Source of the DNA: Clarkia xantiana subsp. parviflora
Taxonomy: Eukaryota > Streptophyta > Magnoliopsida > Myrtales > Onagraceae
DNA length: 64,000 nucleotides
NCBI GenBank assembly: GCA_036873135.1
Contig: JAPTYO010000007.1
Location: 9,282,763 to 9,346,762 of the forward strand
Reading direction: 5' to 3'
Part shown: positions 24,336-36,045 of the stretch, in pieces
How positions within the stretch are numbered: position 1 is the first letter of the stretch
Layout: every line of letters begins with the position of its first letter
The notes under the pieces: model-generated
Told to the model about the DNA's origin: nothing
The model's input: the letters and a program-made list of their open reading frames with translations, nothing else
Database searches by the model: none
Program-made: the position numbers and the translations under genes

Positions 24336-24765
24336 CTATGTTTCCCGTAGTGGTATCGCGATGTCAAAGGCGGCCCAAGATCCGGTTACACATAAATACC
24401 CCGCACGCTTAACAAATCTGTGTGCGCGGGAAACCTTACATCTAAGAACTGAAAAAAAAAATACAAGTTGGAACAATACGTAAAAGAGACTGGATATCCT
24501 GGATAATGCTGAAGACGGATGGGTGGCAACTCGTAGAAGATGAGTCAATCTGATAAAGCAATTTTGTCGAGTCCGTAAACACCACGTGGGTGTTTCGTGG
24601 GAATGGCCGTGCTAACAGTAGCCTTGCCCTGCAAGCTAAACCTTCCGCCAAAATGGGATCATATCCAGGTGCCGATACGACAAAGACTGTTATGATCCTG
24701 TATGAATCATCTATCAAAATAGCACCTCTAAAAGCTAAGTTCCAACTGGCCCGTACTTTAAGGTT
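24336..24765 (-). pseudogene. RNase H-like domain remnant of a non-LTR element
   Basis: On the minus strand the pieces RASWNLAFRGAILIDDS, AEGLACRARLLLA, HVVFTDSTKLLYQID and SRAHRFVKRAG follow the order of the plant RNase H-like (RVT_3) domain. They match the first Asp block, the Glu helix, the second Asp strand and the C-terminal His-Ala region. A frameshift in a run of T near 24445-24460 separates the last piece. No start or reverse transcriptase is left. The domain is the same type as the one at the end of the LINE 1 kb to the right, but in opposite orientation, so it is probably a separate old LINE remnant. Confidence 0.6.
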
Positions 24766-25553
24766 TAAAGAATACTTGTTTAAAAAAGCTCTAAAAGAAT
24801 TATATTTATCGCCATAACTATATCGCGATGTTCTTGCACACCGTATTGAATCTTCTAAACATGAAGAAAAAAAATACCTCATGTTATCGTGTTTAGTTAT
24901 CGTATCATATATACATGTACGGATACGATTTTTCATGTGTATATTTGTGTAAAACGAGTTATATGAATACATCAAGTTGGGTTGGGAAACCGCGCGCATT
25001 GGTCGATGGATATTTTACAGGACTACACATCAATATCAATTCCATGAGTTTGACTAGTTCTAGCGGAAAATGAAGTGCCGTACAAAGCAAAATAATTATT
25101 GCAATATATAGTAAATTAAGCGCAATATCAAATGATTGAAGGAAAAGTACGTAGAGGTTGAAGACAAAGAAGGTTTTGAGTGGCATCAGTGACAGCGAAC
25201 TTCATGGACCACGGTTCCTTATAATCATCGGACTGCAGCTGAGCTAGCTAGCTAATTACTCAACCTTATCGACATCTCCTAGTGTATGTATGTATATACT
25301 ATTATTTACACTGGACCACCAATTTTAATGTGTATAAAACTACGCAATTGGCATGGGTTTGGAACTAGTATGAATTTGCCAAGTTAGCTTGAGTCAAGGA
25401 ATTTAAATTTTTTAAGTACCTGAAAAAATACGGTTTAAAAATTGGTTATTAGAAATTTTTTTATGACATTCAAATAAGTTGGGATTTCTTCAAAGTGTTG
25501 TATCATCACTATACCCGTTCATTTTGGAGGAAAATCGTCACGTGTTTGATTGC
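24766..25553. other. Intergenic, no gene seen
   Basis: AT-rich spacer between the RNase H remnant and the LINE target duplication. No supportable gene. Confidence 0.5.
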
Positions 25554-25570
25554 TAATAGACAGATATATA

Positions 25571-28500
25571 GATGCCTTAGTCGATGGGAATGCTTGTGCT
25601 AGTCGAAGCAAAGGCAAGGGACGCAATCAACATGGAAGAGGAAGAGCTTCGTCAAGGCATGTTCTAGGGCAGCGACGCGCTGTCAATGCTAACATCACTA
25701 ATACCAAGGGTTCTGGTGGCTGTCCCACTACAGCCACACGACATCCATGAGTCTTCTATCATGGAACTGTCAGGGGTTGGGATCGGAACTGACAGTTCCT
25801 AATCTTACCGATCTCGGAAGGAAGCATCAACCGGAAGTGGTGTTTCTAATGGAGACAAAGAATAAACGTGAAGTTTGCGAGAAGGCTAGGAGAACGATGA
25901 AGATGGATGAAGCTTGCTATGTAGATCCGAGGGGAAGATCCGGAGGATTGGCTCTTTGGTGGAATCATGATGTTGATCTTCGTGTCTTATCCAAAGGTAA
26001 TCACATTATCGATACCACAATTAAGCATGCCTCTTATGATGGTACTCTTTTTATCACTTGGATCTACGGTTCCGTGAATTGGGATGAGCGATTACGGATG
26101 TGGGATAAGTTACGACGGATTGCTAGTGGGAGACAAGGGCCGTGGTTGTGTATGGGTGATTTCAACGATATTTCCTATAACTTTGAGAAAGATGGTGGAC
26201 TTATGAAGGATCCAAGGAAAATGGAAGCTTTTAACAAGATGATGATGGATACGGGGCTTGTTGATGTGGGCTTTAAAGGTCAGAAATTCACGTGGTGTAA
26301 CAACCAAAGTGGACCTGATCGGATACGTGAGCGACTTGATCGGGGTTTGGTTAATGAGGCTTGGTTTGATGCGTTCCCGAATTCAACGATTTTTCATATG
26401 GCGACCATTGGTTCAGATCATTGTCCTCTCATTCTAGAGCTTGACCATCGGGATTTAAGGAGCAGAAGAGAATTTAAATTCGAGGCGTTGTGGTTGTCAG
26501 ATGTTGAATGTTTAGAAACGGTACGAACAGCTTGGGGGGATGATGGAGGAACACAAGCACAGCCTATATTACAACATAAGTTGTCCAGGTGTCGAGATGC
26601 TCTTAAACAATGGAGTAAAAAGAAGTTCCCTAACAATAAAGTCAAAATAAGGCAGCTCCAAGATCAATTGGCCACAATCCAAAATTTGCCAAATGACGAG
26701 CATAATCGTGATGAGGAAGTTGAGATTAAAGTTGAATTGGCGGAGACTTGGCAAAGGGAAGAAACTTATTGGAGGCAACGTTCCCGGGTACAATGGCTCA
26801 GTGATGGAGATCGTAACACACGTTTCTTCCATCAAACCACTATCGAAAGACGACGTCGCAATAAAGTCCTCCGATTGCAGCAAGCTGATGGTTCATGGGT
26901 AGAATCGGAGAGAACAATTCTTAATGAATGCAATCAGTATTTTTAAGGCCTATTCACGGCCGAGGGGACGTCAGGGTGGGAAGATGCATTGAATTGTGTA
27001 CCTACACTTATCACGGATGAACAGAATGTGGCTCTCACTAGGCCTATTACGGATGAGGAGGTTCGTTTAGCGGTGTTCCAACTTGGCGGTGCAAAGGCCC
27101 CTGGCCCGGATGGTTTCTCTGGTATGTTCTATCAAAAGTTCTGGGATGTGATTGGACGTGACGTAATCCATGCGGTCAAAACCTTTTTTGAGACAGGTAC
27201 TATCCTTCCTAGCTTTTGTTATACTGATATTGTCTTAATCCCTAAAGTGCCTAACCCGATAAACACCACACAATTTAGACCCATTAGCCTTTGTAATTTT
27301 AATTACAAAATTATCTCGAAAATCCTTGTTAACCGATTAAAGCCCATCATGCCTAATCTTATTACACCTTTCCAAAGTGCTTTTGTATCTGGCAGGCTCA
27401 TACACGACAACATTCTTGTCGCACATGAGGCTTTCCACCATCTACGGATGCGAAACGGGAGAAAAAGAGAGGAGGCTGCAATCAAGATTGACATGAACAA
27501 AGCCTATGATCGGGTTGAATGAGATTTTTTGTTCGAGTTATTGCGGGTATATGGGTTCAATGATCGATGGATAGGATGGGTAAAGGAGTGTATATCCAAA
27601 GTACGCTATTGTGTGGTGGTTAATGGAAAAAAGACGAACCGATTTCAGCCGACACGAGGTATTCGTCAAGGTGACCCTTTATCGCCTTATCTATTTATAC
27701 TTGTGGCTGATGTGTTGTCAAGGCAGATATTGTAATCCATTGAACAACGGTCGCTTGTCGGAATGATGATCAAGAGAAGTTGCCCGATTATTCATCATCT
27801 TTTGTTTGCAGACGATTCTTTGTTCTTCATTAAGGCCGATGAGCGAAATGCGAGGTCTTTAAAGAATGTCTTAGCAACATATAGTCGGGCGTCGGGGCAA
27901 AACATCAATCTTTCCAAATCTGGTATTTATTTCGGCTCTAATGTGCGGGACGCAACCAAAGAAGCGGTCGTTAATGTATTAGGAATTAGTGCGGTCAATA
28001 ATGCAGGCAAGTACTTGGGGTTACCGACAGTATGGGGTCGGTCAAAGAAGGAGGCTTTGGCGTTTCTTAGGGACCGAGTGATGGCCAAACTCAATGGATG
28101 GAAAAGTCTATCCCTTAATCAAGCGGGGAAGGAAGTGCTCATCAAATCGGTAATAACGGCGATTCCCACATACACGATGACTCTTTTCAAGCTACCTAAA
28201 TCGTGGTGTGAAGAAATTACGAGTTTGGTAGCGAAATTTTGGTGGGGAAAACGAGGAGATGAACGGAAAATGCATTGGCGAAGATGGAGTCGCATGACCG
28301 TACCTAAGGAGGAAGGAGGTATGGGCTTTCGAGACTTACAAATTTTCAATATTTCTTTGCTCACTAAGACGGCTTGGCGATTACAAAATGAACCAAGTGC
28401 ATTTTGGGCAAGAGTCTTAAAAGGTATCTACTTCCCGCGCGATGAGTTCATGGATGTTCAAAAGGGTTCACGTTCTTCTTGGGCATGGTCAAGTATACTA

Positions 28501-29928
28501 GAAGGACGAGAGGTACTTGCGGATGAAGGTGTTTGGCGAATTGGTTCGGGCCAACGTATTCGAGTGTTTCGGGATGCATGGGTGCCCGGAATGGATGGTT
28601 ACAAGCTGAATATTAATCCGGTAGGTGAGCCATTGCAAAACATGATGGTATCGGAACTTCTACGTCCACCTGAGAATCACTGGAATTTGCAACCGATCGA
28701 AAACCTACTAACGACGGATATGGTACATGCGATTCGTGCGATACATGTGGCCCCAACTAGCTCTTCGGATCGAATCATATGGCCAACATCAAAGGAGGGT
28801 GATGCAAAACCCAAACTTGTATACCAAAGACTCCGAGAGAAAGCACCGCCACAACCCAACTCGGCAACTTCGATGTCTTACATGGTATCTAAGAGTGTTT
28901 GGGCTGGAATATGGAAGGGATCTACGCTACCCAAGGTAAAACATTTTCTTTGGAGGTCATGTGCACGAACTATTCCAGTATTTGATGAATTGAATAGGCG
29001 GGGGATCAATGTTTCTCCAATGTGTCCATTTTGTGATCGATGTGAAACTGTTGATCATGCTCTCCTACAATGTAAATGGACAAAACCAATTTGGCTAGCG
29101 GGGGCGGGCATTAGATGGGAAAATGGAAATGAACCGCGATGGCCGGATTGGATCGAGGAGCTAATTGACATGGAGAAGTCTCTGGGATCGACGGGCGCTA
29201 TGGTACGATTAAAGGTCGAGACTCTCGCGTGGGAAATTTGGAAGGAGAGGTGTCGTGCGGTTCATAGCCGCGATCGATCACGTCCTTCCCATGTGGTTCA
29301 ATATGCGGCTAGTCTCGTTGAGGAAACATGGCGCATCAATGTTCAGCGACAGCCGACAGCGAGTGACCCCACACCCATCACTGCGGCGACATGGGTCAAA
29401 CCTCTCATGGGTAAGATCAAAATTAATTGTGATGGTTCTTGGGTGGCGACTTCGAAAAGAAGCGGAATCGGGTTCGTGGCAAGGAATTCTAATGGATCCC
29501 TTATCGATGGAAGGAATGGCTTTTTTCATGACATGAACGTACCTAGTGTGGAAGCAAAAGCTATTCTTATGGGAACCCAACTTGCGGTCAATAACGGATG
29601 GCAATCAGTGATTATAGAATCCGACTCGGAATATGTAATCAATCAAATCCGTGGGACTGCGAAGACCGGCGATTGGAGGATAAATGACATCGTGTCCACC
29701 ATCAGAAGACTTGCTGAACAAGTGCCCGAAATTTCATGGTCTTTTGTTCGTCGAAACGCAAATCGTTGCGCCAACTGGATCGCTTTGCAGTCCAGAAAGG
29801 AGATGTGTCCTATGAATTGGGTCGTGGAACCCCCATCTCCTCTTATTTCTCTTTTACTTTTAGATTGTAACCCAGATTGAAGTTTTTTATAATAATTAAT
29901 GCATTATTCTTGGCCAAAAAAAAAAAAA
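25571..29928 (+). mobile_element. L1-type LINE, 5' truncated
   Basis: The 4,358-bp insertion ends in an A-run (about 29916-29928). It is flanked by a perfect 17-bp direct repeat TAATAGACAGATATATA (25554-25570 and 29929-29945). This is the signature of target-primed reverse transcription. The 5' end starts inside the C-terminus of ORF1: about 58 basic, Gly-rich codons precede ORF2. The promoter and nearly all of ORF1 are missing, so the copy was dead on arrival even before the stops in ORF2. Confidence 0.93.
25747..29880 (+). pseudogene. LINE ORF2: endonuclease, reverse transcriptase, RNase H
   Basis: One frame runs through 1,378 codons with three internal stops and no frameshift. The order is: AP-type endonuclease (LLSWNCQGLG, FLMETK, GDFND, SDHCPL; about residues 1-230), reverse transcriptase (PGPDGFSGMFY, RPISLCN, GIRQGDPLSPYLF, FADD near 27810), a Cys/His zinc region (CPFCDRCETVDHALLQC, about 29020) and a plant-type RNase H (CDGSW, EAKA, ESDSE). 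The stops are TAA 26944, TGA 27520 and TAA 27733. The second replaces the Trp of the conserved AYDRVEWDF block. The rest looks well preserved, so the copy is fairly young. Confidence 0.92.
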
Positions 29929-29945
29929 TAATAGACAGATATATA

Positions 29946-32900
29946 TCTTCTTCCTCTTGCTTCAAGAAAAAAGATGCCCAAGTTGTTTTGGTGTCTCCTA
30001 ATTACCGGATTTCAAATTTTCAACTTCAAAATCAATATATTTGGGTCATTGAGTTTTGGTTTTGGCCCAAACATCATATTGGGTTTTAAAAATTAGTCTG
30101 AACAATCAGGTTGCAATCACACACGGCCCAAGTTGAATACTTCATCCCTTACCCACATTTTTTTAAGTGTACCGCCGACAAACTTCGGAAGTTGCAAATA
30201 GAAATATCAATATTGTTATATCTTACGTGAACTTAAAAAATAAAAAATAAAAATAAAAAATAGTACCGGCGACTCTAAACCTGTTTTGTTATGTAATGTT
30301 GAACTTCTATGCTTATGGTATGCGATTTTTTCCGATCGGATGTGCAAATAATCTGTGCATATGCACTAACCGCGTCAACGTAATCCTACTAGCAACATAA
30401 TATGGTTAGGAGTCCGGCCCATTAAACTCAATTATGTTCGCCTCTTCTTATGTCTGACGCGGTATGTAAACTGAAACAAGACTTAATATTTAATCAAATC
30501 ATCGCGAAGTACCTTATTAAAAAAATTAAACCGAAAACATAACGTTTTTATCCACACCACCACTGGCTGTGGTATCTTACGTGAACTTAAATGAGTCAAA
30601 GTTCCACACGACGTGTTCCTAGGCATGAGTGTATCAAGTTAAACTATAGGCAAGTTTCCGTACAAATGAGAAACAATAGTGCCCAAACTAAGTCTTCACT
30701 GCACAACACACCAAATGACAGCTAAAAAGCATAGCATAGCATAGCCCCACTAGAAAGTTTTTACCATACTTGGGTTTTACAATGGACCCATTTAAGACCA
30801 CCTAATTTTAATTAAATTTATTACTATAACAATACATTTGGACTTCACAAAAAGTAAATAAATTATATTAATTATTTAGATCCACGTAGTAATAAAGTTT
30901 TTTCTGTGTTGTTGAATCCTACTGCTCTTTTATCTAATTATTCTTCTGCACCTTGTCCTTTTTATACCTTCATCATTCATTATAATCATAATAATTGAGG
31001 GCAGTGAGTGTTATAATAAGTTGACATAGAAATCAAAGCGCCAGTCTCGCCAACTTCTCTCCAGTGAGTGATTATCGCTGCATTTTGTTTTGTTTTTTTT
31101 TCGAGTGTATTAATTCAGTGTTTCGTTCATTAAATATTTAATTTAGTTAAGACTCTGAATATATAAAAAAAAATTCATAGTCGGTCATTTCCCTCTATGC
31201 AAACTAATTAATCTGATACATGTAGTCCAAATGTGAAGTAAATATATTAGGATTGCTACGTTTTTAATGACCGCGGAAAAAGAAAAAGACTTTTCTTTTT
31301 GCTTGTTTTGCAATCCAAAGAAAAGCAGTCAGCTTACCTTGCTTGCTTTGTGTAAGAATGAATAAAGCTGACTCATTTCCTTCGCTTTGTGCGACCATGC
31401 TTTCTAGCCCTATATATTGGTAGTAGAAAAAGAGAGTGAGTATTAATTGTGTGTAATGACAATTCTAAGTAATTTGTCTAATTATGATTCACCGTGTTGA
31501 ATTTGGATTAATTGGATCAATTTTTTTATTTATATATTTATTAAGTTTTACAGTATTTATAATGATTTATTACGCTCGCCACGTAATAACATTATTTACA
31601 TACAATAACTTGCGATTATAAAATGGCAGAGGCAAAATTTGTACAAGTTTGGTCTTCTTGCCGACAGTGGGATATTCACAGTGGTAAATGGTAATGTATC
31701 ATCATCACTTCATAATTGAAATTTTTCTGTAGTAGCAACTTATTTTTTGTGTGATTTTTACTTTAATTAATAACAATTGATTTTTTTATTAATTTTAAAT
31801 AGTGAAGAACCCGAATCTAGACATTATAAAAGCGAATTCTCATTTTATGTTGGTAATTCCTATTTTTAGCACAAATGTTCGGGAGGAATAGTTAGCACAA
31901 ATGCGTTGTTAGAAAATAAAATAGGAACTAAAGACTACCGGGACAATATAATGTCTATTATACTCTACATTAGTAGCTAGAGAGTTTATTTTTTTGGCCA
32001 CGTAGCTAGAGAGTAGAGACTTATACTTGACATTTCATCACTTATTATTACTATGGTTATTGGCAAAAAAATAATAATAATATAATAATATTATTATGAT
32101 TATGAGATTATTGAGAAGAAGATAGCTGCTGAAGTGATCCGTCCCCAAATATTAGTACCTACCTTTAGTGGAAGGTGGGGAATAATCTAGTGGTTGTATA
32201 TACAATGATTTTCTAACTTTAAATATTGGGTACATTTTTAAAGTGTGAATTTTATAGTGAAAAATCCATAGAAAATTGTCAATTAACACATGTCAAGTAA
32301 TGATTATTCATAAAATGAAAAGAGAATGTTGTTATACATTGTCATGTGGACATAGAAGTGCTTTCTATTAATTTTTCACAATTTTTTTCACATACTCTAC
32401 CATCACCCTTAAATATTTGGTTGGTTTTCCACGGGTCATCATAGTGATTATTATTAAGGGTCAAGTAACATGTCTGTTTTATATTTAAATTAATAACTAT
32501 TTGTATTAGGATTGCTGATTAGTAATATTTTTCTATTTCCAGGGTCTTAGCGTGTTTAAATCTCTGATTTTTATTAAGAGGTGATGTGCTGAATTACTAC
32601 ATCATATTACACAGTTACTTTTTAATATTGTGTATCGGTTTAGCGTTTCATTTAGAGGTGTCAAAGGTAGGGGTGGGCATAAAAACCTGGGAACCCGAAA
32701 CCCGGGAAACACCGTTCCGAAATCGTCCCGATTGAAAAATCGAACCCGATTTGAAAATTCATGCCAAAAAATTCAGGTACGTGTTCGGGTTCGGATATTG
32801 AGCTGAATAACCTGTTTCACCCGAACCCGCCCGATTATTATTATTATTGGGCTAGGGACGGTGACACATTTGTCTATCTAAACTCTAATGCTTTGGTATT

Positions 32901-34578
32901 GACCTAGCAAAAGTCACCCTACATACACTACAGATTAGAGCGGAGAAAAAAACCTGACAAACCCGAATTCCCGAAAAATCCGCACTAGCCGTCCCGAAAA
33001 GCCCGTCCCGAAATTGGGCCCGAGCCCGTATGGGAGGAACTTTTACTCCCAACTAGGGCTAGGGGTAGGGTTTTTTTTTTCAAAAAATCCCGAACGTCCC
33101 GAGTTGTTTACCCTAATTCAACAATTTACAACTTAAATAATCTAATTATATATAAACTAAATGAATATAAAATAAATTAAATCATAATTAGTAAGTAACT
33201 AACATAGTTTCATTTCTTTCTTCGTCAAAGTATCGTTAACTGTCTGGACGTTCAGTTTTAACTTTTCATTTAAATATTCTTTGCACTAGATCATTTATTT
33301 ATGTTTTAGATTTTATCATTTAAATCTTCAACTCTTTTCAAGTGATGAGGCATGTTTGGAGTTGATTTGGAGCTGACTTGGTGTTAGAGTTGATCTGGAG
33401 ATGCGTTGAGCTTGAATGCTAGTGTTCGTATTGTAGAAATTAATCTAAGTGTGCGAACTTAATGAATTGTTTGTGAACTTGATGTATGCGATCGTTAATT
33501 CGATGTATGTGTTGGTGAATTCAATGTATGTGTTCGAGCTAAGGTGCACGATTTATAATTTAATTGAATATTTTTAACCTTATCGAGCCGAGCTCGAACT
33601 CTTTGAGCATGGTACCGAGTCGAGGTCGAGCTAAAAAGTTAAGGCTCAGTCGAGTTCGAGTAAACTGAGTCGAGTCGATCTTGCCAGATAATCGGTTCGG
33701 TTCAACTCGTTTACAGCCCTAGAGGCAATCCGATGTCGAATCCCGCTGAAGATACTTTTTTAGGGGATTTAAATATTAACGCTTTTAATTTGAAATTGCG
33801 AAAGTAATATTGTATATTAAAAAAAAAATTGTTAGGGAGATTTCAAACTTTAGAGTATACGTCAATGGGATTATTTAGCTTGACAATTGACTTATTTATT
33901 GTATATATATAAATACATTTTTTAACATGTTTTTTGTTTTTTCGGTTGAAGTAGTCTTTTCGCTTTAAAGGTAGTAGAAGGAAAAATAAGAGATTAGAAA
34001 AACAACTTATTTATTGATTCATTGCCATCTTTGAGTGGAGAAACATCAATGATTTCCCCACAAATCCATTATTCCACGCATGAATTAACAACACTCCCCT
34101 TTAATCATTCCTACATACTCGAGTAGATTCAGCTGCACAATCCCAGACTCTCTCCCTCTTGTTTACTTAGTCTACGCTCCTCGATCGTCCTCTTTGTACA
34201 TTATTTTTATACATTTAAGAAATTACTTAAACTAGTACTTAATTTGTTTTTGTTATATATATTTTTTAACTTCAGTAACAAAGCTAATTATCTAACTAGC
34301 AAAAACAAAACACAAGTTAGTTTATATTGCATAACTATAAACAAAAATAGAATACCTAAATGTCATTAAAAAATTAAATACCAATTTATTAAACTGTATT
34401 TTTTTCATGTAAATAAAAGTAAATACAGATTCCGAGTCTCGAGAGAGTCCGAATATCACACAGTGGCATGTCAGTAATTACTGCAACTTTTTGGGCTTTA
34501 ATTACTTCCCTCCCGTGTCGGAACACGTCGGATTCCGACTCTAAATCATTTTCCTTTCTGTAATCAAAATACTGTACA
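29946..34578. other. Long intergenic stretch with repeat debris
   Basis: No gene can be supported. A possible transposon end, GGTAGGGGTGGGCA, lies at 32666. It is followed by a stretch full of CCCGAA/CCCG motifs to about 33060 that looks like subterminal transposon repeats. Around 33590-33720 there are many GAGTCGAG/GAGCTCGA motifs ending in TTTACAGCCCTA, an hAT-like terminus without a matching partner. One MITE (32241-32394) is listed separately. Confidence 0.5.
32241..32394. repeat. MITE, same family as the one at 38.7/41.3 kb
   Basis: The left end (GTGTGAA...GTGAAAAATCCATAGAAA) and right end (TTTCTATTAATTTTTCACAATTTTTTTCACAT) are imperfect inverted copies, about 55 bp each. The same two arms, better preserved, flank the Helitron at 38781-41222. 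No target duplication was fixed. Confidence 0.6.
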
Positions 34579-35791
34579 TCTATATATATAATAAGGGAAT
34601 AGGTGAGAGAGTGTTTACACCATGAGCTGCCACGTCAGCTTTGAGAGAAAATCCTATGCTGCCACATCAGCTTCTTCTTTCACTTACAGATATTGGGCTG
34701 AATGTGACTTAATTTAATGGGCTGGTTCAGTTTCTTCTTTCACTTGCAGGTGTTGGCCCGACTATGACTTAATTTGATGGGCTGGTTCTTAATCTATATT
34801 TATATAATCTATATAATATACATATCCCGATTATTTTATACTAATAGCGCGCCACGTGTTCTTTTTTTTTTTTCTGGGCCAGAGAATCCTTCTTCATAAA
34901 ACTCATAGCTATTCTATTCAAAACGACGATGGACTCTTCTTTCTAAATTCTCCACACAGCTAAGTATGGTTTGTAAACGACGCTGCTTTATATATCCACC
35001 AAAAACGACAGCGTTACTACATTTGCTTTATCTAAAGCGGATGGTCTCTGGTCTAGAGTGATCAAGAGCTTCACACGTCATGTCATTCAAACGACCAAAA
35101 ACGAAACCGCTCAGATCAATTTAGTAACGGAAGAAAATTTAGATTCAAAGAAATTAAGACCTAACATGATTCATTAATCTTAGATAAATTGTCATGGTAG
35201 ATATTAATTTTTTTTTCTTTTCTTATTATTCACTTTAGTTTGAAAATAACTTAATTTTTTTTAATACTAAATGGTTCATGAGAACTTGATATTATCATTA
35301 AAATTTTATCCAATATTTTTTTTTTATAAATACGTTTCAAATTACCTTACACAAGAACAACATCTTACACATCACGTTCGATACAGACGATGGTCTCTAT
35401 TATTGTCTGTACTCAATTATTTTATTAAAAAAAGTAAACAAGTTAGGATTTAGTTTGTCAAAACTATGCAATCAATAATTTTTTTTTTCCAAATGAATGT
35501 ATTCATAGTAATGGAAATGTCAAATCAACAAAGTTTAAGGTGGATCACATCGTCGATCCTTATAAAGTAATAATAAAAGAGAGGGCGGGTGTACAAGCAC
35601 CCAATTATCAAGACACGACCATTTTCAATAAATTAATTGATATAATTTGATTAATATTTGTATACTATAAGAATAATTTTTTAAAAAAATTATGACGATA
35701 TATACTTTTCATTCATATAATTCTCACTTTTTATTAAAAATAGTTTTAAAAAAAATTTACACCCCGCGCTCTGCGCGGGTTCAGCACCTAG
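34579..35791 (+). mobile_element. Non-autonomous Helitron
   Basis: The 5' end is TCTATATATATAATAAGG and the 3' end is CTAG at 35788-35791. Eight bases before the 3' CTAG lies a hairpin CCCGCGC-TCT-GCGCGGG (35763-35779). The element sits between A (34578) and T (35792). A TC start, CTRR end, subterminal hairpin and A/T target are the diagnostic Helitron features. The 1,213-bp interior encodes no Rep/helicase and contains no clear captured gene. Confidence 0.85.
34673..34790 (+). repeat. Tandem duplication of about 60 bp inside the Helitron
   Basis: Two adjacent copies begin CTTCTTTCACTT and end GGGCTGGTTC, with several substitutions between them. Confidence 0.7.
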
Positions 35792-36045
35792 TTTAATATT
35801 TGGTAAGGTATTTTCGTTTTATTTTTCCAAGTTATTTTCTTTAGAAAGTAGGTAGAAATTTAAAATTTAACTATTTTACTATGGGACACAGAGACAGGGA
35901 CACCACACGACTTAACCTTTCAATCAACATTTTTTTTTTATCTTATCTATCAATCAACAATTTCAAAAACCTCTTCATTGCTCTTATTTTATAAACCCTC
36001 AGTCCCGCCTTGGCTTCCCTTCTCTGAAACATTCGCTCTATTTCC

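Noticed and set aside
32667..33725. Possible single transposon from GGTAGGGGTGGGCA to TTTACAGCCCTA
   Set aside because: The two ends are not complementary and no target duplication was seen; probably pieces of two elements.
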